A stretch of DNA of 39,473 bases from Prevotella sp. (GCA_017483805.1 JAFUUL010000108.1:1-39473); one strand, 5' to 3'; counted from the first letter of the stretch, positions 1 through 8,408 are shown. A program made the numbers and translations. The notes: generated by a model from the sequence alone, not told the origin.

Positions 1-53
1 AGAAATTGATGCCAGGTCTTTTCGTAACGGGCATCGGCTGTCAGTAATTCCAT
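1..53 (-). CDS. Start of an unidentified protein (partial, runs off the window)
   Basis: Only the first 17 codons are present, reading MELLTADARYEKTWHQF from an ATG at 53. The call rests on a consensus promoter at 86-93 placed 32 bp upstream of this ATG. Too little sequence is left to name a family. It is divergent from the PfkB-like gene starting at 231, so the 54-230 interval is a shared regulatory region. Confidence 0.5.
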   Translation of the reverse strand, partial: MELLTADARYEKTWHQF

Positions 54-85
54 TATTTGCACAATCTGTCTATAAAGTGAATGCA

Positions 86-93
86 CAAAGGTA
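86..93 (-). promoter_or_regulatory. Bacteroidetes -7 promoter element (TACCTTTG) of the partial minus-strand gene
   Basis: On the minus strand this reads TACCTTTG, an exact TAnnTTTG match. Transcription would start near 80 and leave a leader of roughly 25-30 nt before the ATG at 53. Confidence 0.6.
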
Positions 94-135
94 ATCACTC
101 TTTAGATTGTATGCAATATGTAAAAGCGGATACGC

Positions 136-165
136 TTACGTAAACAACGCAAATACGGTGGCAAA
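136..165 (+). promoter_or_regulatory. Candidate LytTR-type operator between divergent promoters
   Basis: GGTGGCAAA at 157-165 is identical to a 9-mer at 1108-1116 in front of the two-component operon. It lies 39 bp before the -7 element at 205, against 38 bp at the other site. A weak second half-site, TTACGTAAA at 136-144, sits 12 bp upstream. Nine-base direct repeats with a 12-base gap are the layout known for LytTR regulators such as AgrA. Assigning the site to the nearby response regulator is inference. Confidence 0.35.
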
Positions 166-204
166 CAACGATGGGCATAGTGACCGTGTATGGAAATAAT
201 GTCG

Positions 205-212
205 TATCTTTG
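205..212 (+). promoter_or_regulatory. Bacteroidetes -7 promoter element (TATCTTTG) of the PfkB-like gene
   Basis: Exact TAnnTTTG match 18 bp before the ATG at 231. It excludes the longer in-frame start at 171, which would lie upstream of the promoter. Confidence 0.65.
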
Positions 213-230
213 CACCCAAACAATCTGGGT

Positions 231-854
231 ATGGAAGATAGGGTAGTTATGGTTGCTCACAAGCAGTCGGCCTTTGCACGGCATATCAACTTGCTGGGGT
301 TTGCCCTGAAAGAGATAAAAGAGTCTGCCAAGAAAGATAACAGGTGGGCAGCCGTTTATTGGGACCAGGCTTCGATGAGCGATTTTGTTGAAAGAAACAA
401 AATTGTCAATCATTTGTTGAATACACCTGTCGGATGTACCCAGATCTTGGACTTCAACATAAACGGGATTGGCACAACAAAGGAGCGCCTCATCAGAGAA
501 TCCTTGACCTACTGTGACCTGCTGAGAATAGGGAAAGAGGAACTGTCGGCACTCTGCCACCTTCTGGGAATCGAGACCAACAGTTTGTTTGACAGTTGCT
601 TTGAACTGATGGCCAGGTTCAGCATTAAGACACTCATTGTCAGCCACGGCAACTTTGGAAGCCATGTCTTCCATGGTAATGCCGTTTCAGAGAAATGGGG
701 ACATCTCTCTTTCGGCGCGTGCTCAAAAGAAGAGGCAGAGGGAGCCTTTCTGGCTGCCTATTTTGCCGCTTCACAAGGATCGGAAAGTGTTTTCACCGAT
801 TACCACAAACAGGCACTGGAATACCTAAAGCGTGTCTGTAGACCTCAATGTTAA
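231..854 (+). CDS. Truncated PfkB-family (fructokinase-like) protein lacking the catalytic motif
   Basis: This 207-residue protein resembles the C-terminal two thirds of Bacteroidetes PfkB fructokinases, which are usually about 290-300 residues. Residues 72-113 (ILDFNIN, then SLTYCDLLRIGKEELSALCH) match the family's segment normally reading 'IFDINLR' and 'SL..CNVLKINDEEL'. The N-terminal sugar-binding half, including the conserved GG motif, is absent. The C-terminal signature, normally DTVGAGDSFTAAF with the catalytic Asp, has become SFGACSKEEAEGAF at 160-173, so the general base and anion hole are lost. The start at 231 is chosen because a consensus promoter lies just upstream. It may be a regulatory or scaffolding relative, or a decaying gene. 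The frame is intact. Family membership is fairly sure; loss of kinase activity is inferred. Confidence 0.65.
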   Translation: MEDRVVMVAHKQSAFARHINLLGFALKEIKESAKKDNRWAAVYWDQASMSDFVERNKIVNHLLNTPVGCTQILDFNINGIGTTKERLIRESLTYCDLLRIGKEELSALCHLLGIETNSLFDSCFELMARFSIKTLIVSHGNFGSHVFHGNAVSEKWGHLSFGACSKEEAEGAFLAAYFAASQGSESVFTDYHKQALEYLKRVCRPQC

Positions 855-893
855 TGTTATCCTGACAACAACCTGATTACCTCATGCAAGGCT

Positions 894-928
894 GCTAACT
901 ACTAAGATTTACTAATCACTAACTACTA
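894..928 (+). repeat. Short tandem repeat with 7-bp periodicity (CTAA motif)
   Basis: CTAA recurs five times with offsets of 7, 10, 7 and 7 bp (CTAACTA, CTAAGAT, then CTAATCA, CTAACTA, CTAACTT). It lies about 40 bp after the PfkB-like stop codon. The heptamer period is shared with three other loci in the window. Confidence 0.5.
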
Positions 929-1086
929 ACTTGACATATCTTAACGTCTTTGTGTAAGGCTTTGTGAGTGCAAAGATAATGCAATTTCGGATGGCAAGAG
1001 CGTCCACACTTTCTTTTATCGACTTTTGAAATACGCAAACGATTTCTCCTGCAATACCATTGTTTGCACGACAAAAAGCCCCATTT

Positions 1087-1116
1087 GGCGGCAAACGGAC
1101 ACAAAAAGGTGGCAAA
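1087..1116 (+). promoter_or_regulatory. Candidate LytTR operator: GGYGGCAAA direct repeat, 12-bp gap
   Basis: GGCGGCAAA (1087-1095) and GGTGGCAAA (1108-1116) are separated by exactly 12 bp, giving a 21-bp period, and end 38 bp before the -7 element of the kinase gene. This matches the known architecture of LytTR response-regulator sites and suggests autoregulation of the kinase/regulator operon. Confidence 0.5.
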
Positions 1117-1154
1117 TGCTCACCGCGAACCGATGTTTTTCACTTTTTTTTGCT

Positions 1155-1162
1155 TACCTTTG
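1155..1162 (+). promoter_or_regulatory. Bacteroidetes -7 promoter element (TACCTTTG) of the LytS-type kinase
   Basis: Exact TAnnTTTG match only 6 bp before the ATG at 1169, so the mRNA would be leaderless or nearly so from that start. An in-frame ATG at 1178 would give a leader of about 10 nt. Confidence 0.65.
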
Positions 1163-1168
1163 CAGCAG

Positions 1169-2191
1169 ATGAACAGGATGCAGAGACACATTGACTGGGG
1201 GGGCTGTCTGGTGATGATCCCATTGATGACCTTCATTTTCCCCGTTGGCCGGTGGGTACATGAAAGGCCGTCGTACACAGTTCTGCTCGTCGGGTTCGTG
1301 TATCTGACTTATTTTCTTGTCCGCAAATTCATCATGCCGTTGTTTTTCCAAGGCCAACGCATGCGGGGCCTTTCGCTTCTGATTTTCCTCGGTTTACTGG
1401 CCGGCTTGTTCGCACTGACTTTTTACCACGAAGGGTGGCCGTTTTACCATCTGGCGCAGATTTATCCCAATGTAGAACTGGCAAAGGTGCAGATGAGCCA
1501 GCAGCGCATCTGGCTGGCATTCATGACGATAGTTCTGTTTGGAGCCGTCATCGGACTGCATGAGGAAGTCATCCGCCAAAGCCTGCATAGGCAGGCCATA
1601 CAGCATGAGCGCGACCATGCGGCACTGGCCATGTACAGGGCACAACTGAACCCGCATTTCCTATACAATACGCTCAACTCGCTGTACGGGCTCATCGTTA
1701 CCCACAACGACCGCGCCGAACAGGCCTTTGTGCAGTTTACCGAACTGACTCGCATGATGACCGCATATTCAGGAAAGGACAGCATTGCCATAGAACAGTC
1801 GCAGCAGTTTCTGCGCGACTATATCGCCTTGCAGCAACTGCGCCTGAAACCAGAAATCAGTGTCTCGTTCGCCTACTGCAGCGATGCCCCTGAGGCACGG
1901 ATTGCCCCTATGATACTCTTCACGTTTGTTGAGAATGCACTGAAACACGGTACGCAGGGCATTTCCTCCGGCCAGATTATCTTCCGACTGGAAGTTGCCA
2001 AAGGGGTGCTGACCTTCGTGGCCGAGAACCCGATGGGCATGGCACCCAAAGAAAAAACCTGCGGCACGGGGCTAGCCAACTGCCGCAAACGCCTTGCACT
2101 GCTCTATCCAAACCGCTATACACTAAACATCTCACACGACAATGGACACTACCTTGTTCATCTGACCATTCAACTATCAGAACCAACATGA
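1169..2191 (+). CDS. LytS/YesM-type membrane sensor histidine kinase
   Basis: The 340-residue protein has four predicted membrane segments in its first 130 residues (about 14-30, 37-53, 67-84 and 114-130). A His_kinase domain of the LytS/YesM class follows. The phospho-acceptor is His163 in QLNPHFLYNTLNSL, the N box is ENALKHG (255-261) and the glycine box is CGTGLANCRKRL (298-309). There is no separate periplasmic sensor domain, so the stimulus is probably sensed in or at the membrane. It should phosphorylate the LytTR regulator whose ATG overlaps its stop codon (ATGA, 2188-2191). The start at 1169 is preferred because upstream in-frame starts precede the promoter; 1178 is possible. The ligand is unknown. 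Confidence 0.88.
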   Translation: MNRMQRHIDWGGCLVMIPLMTFIFPVGRWVHERPSYTVLLVGFVYLTYFLVRKFIMPLFFQGQRMRGLSLLIFLGLLAGLFALTFYHEGWPFYHLAQIYPNVELAKVQMSQQRIWLAFMTIVLFGAVIGLHEEVIRQSLHRQAIQHERDHAALAMYRAQLNPHFLYNTLNSLYGLIVTHNDRAEQAFVQFTELTRMMTAYSGKDSIAIEQSQQFLRDYIALQQLRLKPEISVSFAYCSDAPEARIAPMILFTFVENALKHGTQGISSGQIIFRLEVAKGVLTFVAENPMGMAPKEKTCGTGLANCRKRLALLYPNRYTLNISHDNGHYLVHLTIQLSEPT

Positions 2192-2859
2192 AAGCAATTG
2201 CCATAGACGATGAGCCTATTGCGCTCAGCATTATTAAAGAATTCACGGGGCGACTGGGCAATATCCAACTGCAGACCTTCACCAACCCTGCTGCCGGAAT
2301 GGCTGCCGTCACAGAGCAACAGCCCGACTTGTTGCTGCTCGACATCCGGCTGGGCACGGCCGATGGTGTCTCGCTGGCCCGCCGACTGCCTGCTACCACC
2401 AGCCTCATCTTTACAACGGCCTACACAGAATATGCCCTTGACGGCTTCGAGGTGGGGGCTGTCGACTACCTGCACAAGCCTTTCTCGTTTGAGCGCTTCA
2501 GGAGCGCCATCACGAGGGTACGGGAGCGACACCCCGTACCGTCCTGCATCACCCTGAAGGCTGACTATAAGAATGTGATCATCCCCTTGGCCGACATCCT
2601 TTATATCGAGGCAATGGACAACTATGTGCGGATACATCTTACCGGCAATCGCCATCAGATGTCGAAGACCACGCTGACCTCACTGCTCGCCCTGCTGCCT
2701 CCTCAGCAGTTCATCCGCATTCACAAGTCATTTGTCGTATCGGTCGCTCAGATTGACAGTTTCACCCATCAACGGGTCTTCATCAAAAACATAGAAAGAC
2801 CCCTGCCCGTCGGACGCAATTTTACCGATGGAATCAGACAATTAAACAAAGAAGAATAA
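2188..2859 (+). CDS. LytTR-family response regulator
   Basis: A 223-residue AlgR/AgrA/LytR-type regulator. The receiver domain (about 1-115) has the acidic pair Asp7-Asp8, the phospho-acceptor Asp52 in LLLLDIRL and the conserved Lys97 in YLHKPFS. The LytTR DNA-binding domain (about 118-220) starts at ITLKADYKNVIIPLADILYI and contains the typical FIRIHKSFVV stretch. It overlaps the kinase gene by 4 bp, so the two are translationally coupled. The 9-bp direct repeats upstream of the kinase are a plausible binding site. The gene ends 21 bp from the convergent argB stop. Confidence 0.92.
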   Translation: MKAIAIDDEPIALSIIKEFTGRLGNIQLQTFTNPAAGMAAVTEQQPDLLLLDIRLGTADGVSLARRLPATTSLIFTTAYTEYALDGFEVGAVDYLHKPFSFERFRSAITRVRERHPVPSCITLKADYKNVIIPLADILYIEAMDNYVRIHLTGNRHQMSKTTLTSLLALLPPQQFIRIHKSFVVSVAQIDSFTHQRVFIKNIERPLPVGRNFTDGIRQLNKEE

Positions 2860-2880
2860 ACAAGAGTATACGCCAGGCCA

Positions 2881-3669
2881 TCAGCAGATGACGGTGCCGT
2901 GGCGACCGTCGATGGCGGTGGCACTGGTGATGATGACGCGGCTGACGCCAGCATCGATGGCGGCGAGGGCATTCTCAACCTTGGGCAGCATGCCGCCGCT
3001 GATGGTGCCGTCGGCACGAAAACGCAGGAAGTCCTGACGGGTGATGGTGGGGATGACGCTGGCATCATCGTCGGCATCGCGCAGCACGCCGGGCTTCTCG
3101 AACGCGAAGATGAGGGTCACGTCGTAGAGGCCAGCCAGGGCCTTGGCGGTCTCGCTGGCCATGGTGTCGGCATTGGTGTTGAGCATATGGCCCTGACCGT
3201 CGTGGGTCAGCGGGGCGATGACGGGCACGATGTTTTGTTCGATGAAACCGGCCAATTTTGCACCGTCGGCTTTGTCTACATCGCCCACCCAACCGAAGTC
3301 TACGCCGTCCTTCAGGGGACGCTTGTGGGAACGGATGATGTCGGCATCGGCACCGGTCAGTCCGAGGGCGTTGATGCCGCAGGCCTGCAGACGGGCGACG
3401 AGGTTCTTGTTGACCAGTCCGCCGTAGACCATCGTGACGACTTCGAGCATGGCGCTGTCGGTGATGCGGCGTCCGCCCACCATCTGTGTCTCGATGCCCA
3501 GCGATGCGGCCACCCGGGTGGCGCGCCGGCCTCCGCCGTGCACCAGTATCTTCGGGCCCTCGATGGCGGAGAAGTCACGGAGCAACTGCGTGAGTTGTGC
3601 CTCGTCCTCGACGACGGCACCGCCCACCTTGACGATGGTGAGTCCCTTATTCCAAATAGGTGTATCCAT
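2881..3669 (-). CDS. argB: Acetylglutamate kinase (arginine biosynthesis)
   Basis: ArgB phosphorylates N-acetylglutamate in the second step of arginine synthesis. From the ATG at 3669 it has 262 residues, a normal length. Visible amino-acid-kinase features are the Lys-Gly-Gly nucleotide-binding start (TIVKVGGAVV), the loop ILVHGGGRRAT, NTNADTMASETAKAL for substrate binding, and GGMLPKVENALAAIDAG near the C-terminus. A GTG at 3678 would add three residues but overlaps speA further. The ATG already overlaps the end of speA by 23 bp, which implies coupling. It is the last gene of topA-aroK-speA-argB and links arginine supply to the arginine decarboxylase upstream. Confidence 0.9.
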   Translation of the reverse strand: MDTPIWNKGLTIVKVGGAVVEDEAQLTQLLRDFSAIEGPKILVHGGGRRATRVAASLGIETQMVGGRRITDSAMLEVVTMVYGGLVNKNLVARLQACGINALGLTGADADIIRSHKRPLKDGVDFGWVGDVDKADGAKLAGFIEQNIVPVIAPLTHDGQGHMLNTNADTMASETAKALAGLYDVTLIFAFEKPGVLRDADDDASVIPTITRQDFLRFRADGTISGGMLPKVENALAAIDAGVSRVIITSATAIDGRHGTVIC

Positions 3670-5539
3670 AAAGTCCACTTCTGTAATTACTCAAAAACTC
3701 CTTGCCTTCCTCCAGGGTGATCTTGCCGGCCTTGACACTCTTGGTGACCCACACCTCGAGTTGGCGCACCAGTTTCTTGGGGTCGTACTGCACGTAGTCG
3801 AGCACCTCGGCCACGGTCTCGCCGTCGAAGATTTGGTCGATGTGGTAGTGACCGTCCTTGACGCTGATGTGGACGGCGGTGGTGTCGCCGAAGAGGTTGT
3901 GCATGTCGCCCAAAATCTCCTGATAGGCTCCCACGAGGAAGACGCCCAGATAGTAGTCCTCGTTCTTGCGGAGGGCATGCACGGGCAGCGAGTGGGAGTT
4001 GTGGCGGTTGGTGACGAAGGAGGCTATCTTGCCGTCGCTGTCGCAGGTGATGTCCTGGATGGTGGCATTGCGGGTGGGCCGCTCGTCGAGGCGCTGGATG
4101 GGCATGATCGGAAATATCTGGTCGATGGCCCACGAGTCGGGCAGCGACTGGAAGAGCGAGAAGTTGCAGAAGTACTTGTCGGCCAGCAGTTTGTCGATAT
4201 TCATCAGTTCCTCGGGGATGTGCTTCAGGTTCTTGGCCAGGGCGTTGATCTCATGGCAGACACTCCAGTACATGGCCTCAATCTCGGCGCGCGTCTTCAG
4301 GTCTACGATGCCGTGGCTGAAGAGGTCGAGCACCTCTTCGCGGATCTGCTCGGCGTCGTGCCAATCCTCCAGCACGTTGCGGGGCGAAAGGTTATCCCAG
4401 ATTTCGTAGAGGTCCTTCACCAACTGATGGGAGTTCTCGTCGGGCTCAAACTCCTCGGGCATCTCGGGCAGCGAGGCCGTCTCGAGCACGTCGATGACAA
4501 GCACGGAGTGGTGGGCATCCAGCGAGCGTCCGCTCTCGGTGATGATGTTGGGATGGGGGATGCCGTTCTTGTTGGCAGCATCGACGAAGGTGTAGATGCA
4601 GTCGTTGACATACTCCTGAATGCTATAGTGGACCGACGACTCGCTGCTGGGCGAGCGGGTGCCGTCGTAGTCGACGCCCAGTCCGCCGCCACAGTCGACG
4701 AAGTCGACGTTGTAGCCCATCTTGTGCAGTTGGATGTAGAACTGCGAAGCCTCGCGCAGGGCGGTCTGTATGCGGCGTATCTTGGTGATCTGCGAGCCGA
4801 TGTGGAAATGGATGAGGCGCAGACAGTCGCGCATGTCCTTCTTGTCGAGCAGTTCGAGGGCTTCGAGCAGTTCGGCACTGGTGAGTCCGAACTTCGAGGC
4901 GTCGCCGCCGCTCTCCTCCCACTTGCCGCTGCCGCTGGAGGCCAGTTTGATGCGGATGCCGATGTTGGGGCGTACACCCAGTTTCTTGGCCTCGCGGGCA
5001 ATGAGGTCCAGTTCGTTCAGTTTCTCCACGACGATGAATATCTGCTTGCCCATCTTCTGTGCCAGCAGGGCCAGTTCGATGTAGCCCTGGTCCTTGTAGC
5101 CGTTGCACACAATGATGGAGTCGCTCTGGCACTGCACGGCGATGACGGCGTGCAGTTCGGGCTTCGAGCCGGCCTCGACGCCGAGGTTGAACTTGCGGCC
5201 GTGCGAGATGATCTCCTCTACCACGGGCTGCATCTGGTTCACCTTGATGGGGTAGACCACGTAGTTCTCGCCCCGGTAGTCATACTCCTGGGCCGCCTTC
5301 TTGAAGCAACTCCAGGTCTTCTCGATGCGGTTGTCCAGAATGTCGGGGAAGCGCAGCAGCACGGGCGGCGTGACGTCGCGCAGCGACAGTTCGTCCATCA
5401 CTTCGCGCAGGTCGATCTGCGTCTGGTCCTTGCAGGGTGTCACGTAGACATTGCCGGCGTCGTTGATGCCGAAATAACTGGTGCCCCAACCGTTGATGTT
5501 ATACAGTTCACGGGCGTCGTCAATGGTCCATTTCTTCAT
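3647..5539 (-). CDS. speA: Biosynthetic arginine decarboxylase
   Basis: SpeA converts arginine to agmatine with PLP and Mg2+, opening the agmatine route to polyamines. The 630-residue protein is of normal family length. The PLP-binding lysine is Lys99 in VVYPIKVNQMQPVVEE. The fold-III substrate region includes HFHIGSQ and VDCGGGLGVDYDG, and the C-terminal region contains the conserved CHEINALAKNL and EELMNIDKLLADKYFCNFS. The ATG at 5539 is shared with the aroK stop codon (ATGA), so this start is firm although the frame stays open further upstream. It overlaps argB at its 3' end. Confidence 0.95.
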   Translation of the reverse strand: MKKWTIDDARELYNINGWGTSYFGINDAGNVYVTPCKDQTQIDLREVMDELSLRDVTPPVLLRFPDILDNRIEKTWSCFKKAAQEYDYRGENYVVYPIKVNQMQPVVEEIISHGRKFNLGVEAGSKPELHAVIAVQCQSDSIIVCNGYKDQGYIELALLAQKMGKQIFIVVEKLNELDLIAREAKKLGVRPNIGIRIKLASSGSGKWEESGGDASKFGLTSAELLEALELLDKKDMRDCLRLIHFHIGSQITKIRRIQTALREASQFYIQLHKMGYNVDFVDCGGGLGVDYDGTRSPSSESSVHYSIQEYVNDCIYTFVDAANKNGIPHPNIITESGRSLDAHHSVLVIDVLETASLPEMPEEFEPDENSHQLVKDLYEIWDNLSPRNVLEDWHDAEQIREEVLDLFSHGIVDLKTRAEIEAMYWSVCHEINALAKNLKHIPEELMNIDKLLADKYFCNFSLFQSLPDSWAIDQIFPIMPIQRLDERPTRNATIQDITCDSDGKIASFVTNRHNSHSLPVHALRKNEDYYLGVFLVGAYQEILGDMHNLFGDTTAVHISVKDGHYHIDQIFDGETVAEVLDYVQYDPKKLVRQLEVWVTKSVKAGKITLEEGKEFLSNYRSGLYGYTYLE

Positions 5540-6063
5540 AACTTCAGTAGTTCGCGAATCTTTTCTATGGTTATCTTGATTTTCTCGTAGTTGTCCATCA
5601 GGCTGACATCGAGGGTGTATTGCGCCTTCGAGTAGAAGGGCTCGCGCCGCTCCAGTTGCTCGTGTATGAAGGCGATGAGTTCGTCGGGCGTCTTGCCCTT
5701 CAGCAGGGGGCGCTCGGTCTTGCCCATCAGCAGGTGGCGGTAGAGCACCTCGGGCGTGGCCTTGAGGTAGATGACCTGTCCCTGCTGGTTCATGTAGTCG
5801 ATGTTGTCGAAGAAGCAGGGTGTGCCGCCGCCGCAACTGATGATGACATCCTCGAACTCGGCCACCTCGTGCAGCATGTTGTACTCTATCTTGCGGAAGG
5901 CCTCTTCGCCTTGCTCGGCAAAGAGTTGGGCCACCGTCTTGCGCCGCCGGCTCTCAATGTACCAGTCGAGGTCGTAGAAGGGGATGCCCAGTTCCTTCGA
6001 CAGGGCCTTGCCGACGGTGGTCTTGCCGGCTCCCATGTAGCCTATCAGGATGATGCGCTGCAT
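5536..6063 (-). CDS. aroK: Shikimate kinase
   Basis: A 175-residue shikimate kinase, which phosphorylates shikimate in the chorismate pathway. The P-loop is GYMGAGKTT at residues 8-16. The shikimate-binding residues are visible as DLDWYIE (31-37), FRKIE (56-60) and the CGGGTP loop (77-82). The LID region carries KTERPLLKG. It starts 12 bp after the topA stop and its stop overlaps the speA start by 4 bp, so it is embedded in the same transcript. Confidence 0.95.
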   Translation of the reverse strand: MQRIILIGYMGAGKTTVGKALSKELGIPFYDLDWYIESRRRKTVAQLFAEQGEEAFRKIEYNMLHEVAEFEDVIISCGGGTPCFFDNIDYMNQQGQVIYLKATPEVLYRHLLMGKTERPLLKGKTPDELIAFIHEQLERREPFYSKAQYTLDVSLMDNYEKIKITIEKIRELLKL

Positions 6064-6075
6064 AACTCTCTCTCC

Positions 6076-8408
6076 CTATTTCTTCTGCTTCTCGATGACG
6101 GCCATGCACTCGTCGTAGGTCAGGTCCTTGGCTTTGTCGTGCATCGACTTGGGCAGGCGGTAGTTCTGTCCGTCGTAGGCCAGATAGGGGCCATAGCGAC
6201 CGTTGAGCACCTCCAGTTTGGCATCCTCGCCGAAGGTCTTCAGGTGCTTCTGCGACTCCTGCTTGCGCTTCTCCTCGATGAGTCTCACGGCATCGGCGAT
6301 GCTGATGCTCATGGGGTCGGTGCCCTTGGGCAGCGAGGTGTAGAGTTTCTTGTGGAGCACGTAGGGGCCGAAGCGGCCGGCACCCACGGTGACAGGCTCG
6401 CCCTCGTATTCGCCCAGCATGCGGGGCAGTTTGAAGAGGTCGAGGGCCTGCTCCAGCGTGATGGTCTCCAGGCTGAGTTCCTTGGGCATGTGGGCAAACT
6501 GAGGTTTGTCCTTGTCCTCGGCTGTGCCTATCTGCACCACGGGGCCGAAACGTCCAATCTTCACGAAGACGGGCTTCCGGGTCTTCGGGTCGATGCCCAA
6601 CTGACGCTCGCCGGCCTTGTGCTCCGAACGGGCGTTGAGCGTGGCTTCGACGGTAGGCTCGAAGTCCTTGTAGAATCCCTTCATCATCTTGTTCCACTGC
6701 TGCTTGCCCTCGGCAATCTTATCGAAGTCCTGCTCCACCTTGGCAGTGAAGTTGTAGTCCATGATACTGGGGAAATGCTCCATCAGGAAGTCGTTGACCA
6801 CGATGCCGATGTCGGTGGGCAACAGTTTGCCCTTGTCGCTGCCAATGGTCTCGGTGCGATATTTCTGGGTGACCTGCTTTCCCTTCAGGGTGATGACCAG
6901 GAACTTGTGCTCCTCACCCTTCTTGTCGCCCTTCACTACATACTCGCGCTGCTGAATGGTAGAGATGGTGGGGGCGTAGGTGGAGGGTCGGCCGATGCCC
7001 AGTTCCTCCAACTTATGGACGAGCGAGGCCTCGGTGTAGCGCTGCGGGCCCTGGCTGGTGCGCTCGATGGCAGAAATCTCACGGCGTGTCAGTTCCTGTC
7101 CCTTCTTCAGCGGGGGCAGCACGTGGATGAACTCGTCGCGGCTCTCCTCTTCGTCATCCACCGACTCGCGATAGACTTTCAGGAAGCCGTCGAACTTGAC
7201 CACCTCGCCCTGGGCGATAAATTGAAGATTGAAGATTGAAGATTGGCGTCCGTCAAGTTGTCTTCAATCTTAATGACTGCCGTCGTCTTCTCTATCTCGG
7301 CATCGGCCATCTGCGAGGCGGCGGTGCGCTTCCAGATGAGTTCGTAGAGGCGCTTCTCCTGCGACGTGCCGTCGATGGTGGTATTCTCCATGTAGGTGGG
7401 ACGGATGGCCTCATGGGCCTCCTGTGCTCCCTTGCTGCTGGTGTGATACTGGCGCACCTTGCTGTACTCGGCACCATAAAGGCGGGTGATCTCCTCCTTG
7501 GAGGCATTGATGCAGAGGCCCGACAGGTTGACCGAGTCGGTACGCATGTAGGTGATCAGACCGTTCTCATACAGATGCTGTGCCACCATCATGGTCTGGG
7601 TGACGGTGAAGCCCAGTTTGCGGGCCGCCTCCTGCTGCAAGGTCGACGTGGTGAAGGGGGGCGCTGGCGTGCGCTTCAGCGGTTTTTTCTGGATGGACTC
7701 CACGGTGAAGGTGCTCTCCTTGCACTGCTCGAGGAACTGCTCTACCTCCTGCTCCGTCTTGAAGCGGGTGCTCAGCGTGGCCTTCACCTCCGACTGAGAG
7801 CCGTCGGCATTGGTGATGCCAAAGACGCCGTTGACGCTATAGTAGGTCTCGCTCTGGAAGCCCTGTATCTCGCGCTCGCGTTCCACAATTAATCTGACGG
7901 CCACGCTCTGCACACGTCCTGCCGACAGGGCGGGCTTCACCTTGCGCCACAGCACGGGCGAGAGTTTGAAGCCTACCAGGCGGTCGAGCACGCGGCGGGC
8001 CTGCTGGGCGTTCACCAGATTCATGTCCAGTGTACGCGGATGCTCGATGGCCGCCAGGATGGCCGGCTTGGTGATTTCGTGGAACACGATGCGCTTGGTC
8101 TTCTGTTCGTCCAGTCCCAGCACCTCGCACAGGTGCCATGAGATGGCTTCTCCCTCGCGGTCCTCATCGGATGCGAGCCACACCTGACCGGCTTTCTGGG
8201 CCTGGCTGCGCAGGTCGCTCACCAGTTTCTTCTTCTCCTCCGGAATCTCGTATTCGGGTTCCAGAGTCTTGTCGTCGATACTCAATTCACGCTTCTTCAG
8301 GTCGCGGATATGCCCGTAACTGGACATTACCTTATAGTCGGCACCAAGGAACTTCTCAATGGTCTTGGCCTTGGCAGGCGACTCCACGATGACTAAATTC
8401 TTCTGCAT
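6076..8408 (-). pseudogene. topA: DNA topoisomerase I, reading frame shifted within a 7-bp tandem repeat
   Basis: TopA relaxes negative supercoils. The first half (8408 to 7179) contains the Toprim motif (LVIVESPAKAKTIEKFLG, and DEDREGE) and the active-site tyrosine in ITYMRTDS. The second half (readable from 7203 to 6076) continues with VKFDGFLKVYRES, RPSTYAPTISTIQQREYV and two C-terminal Topoisom_C repeats (GRFGPVVQIG; GRYGPYLAYDG). The halves are in different frames. The break lies in three copies of AATCTTC (minus strand, 7221-7241). Removing two copies, or adding one, joins KIEDNLTDANLQ to FIAQGEVVKFDGF in frame and gives a normal length of about 773-780 residues. The frame-1 product ends at 7179 after 409 residues. 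A GTG at 7203 could restart translation of the rest. Start chosen at MQKNLVIVES, 48 bp below a consensus promoter. Confidence 0.85.
7221..7245 (-). repeat. Heptamer tandem repeat inside topA (ATTGAAG, 3.6 copies)
   Basis: Plus-strand ATTGAAG occurs at 7221-7227, 7228-7234 and 7235-7241, followed by a partial ATTG. An 11-bp inverted copy (TCTTCAATCTT, 7261-7271) lies 18 bp away and pairs with 7232-7242, or with 7225-7235 in another register. The unit is not a multiple of 3, so gain or loss of units changes the topA frame. Confidence 0.9.

Larger units (their letters stand above)
855..1168. other. Intergenic region between the PfkB-like gene and the two-component operon
   Basis: No gene is seen. 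It holds a 7-bp-periodic CTAA repeat (894-928), the candidate LytTR operator (1087-1116) and the kinase promoter (1155-1162). A minus-strand TATCTTTG at 971-978 has no evident gene downstream. Confidence 0.6.

Noticed and set aside
971-978. Minus-strand TATCTTTG pointing into the region behind the PfkB-like gene, as an antisense RNA promoter
   Set aside because: An 8-mer with two free positions is expected by chance several times per strand in 39 kb, and no gene or terminator follows it.
3434-7239. Long plus-strand open frames opposite speA, aroK and topA
   Set aside because: They are antisense frames kept open by GC-rich codon use; the minus-strand products match known enzymes throughout.
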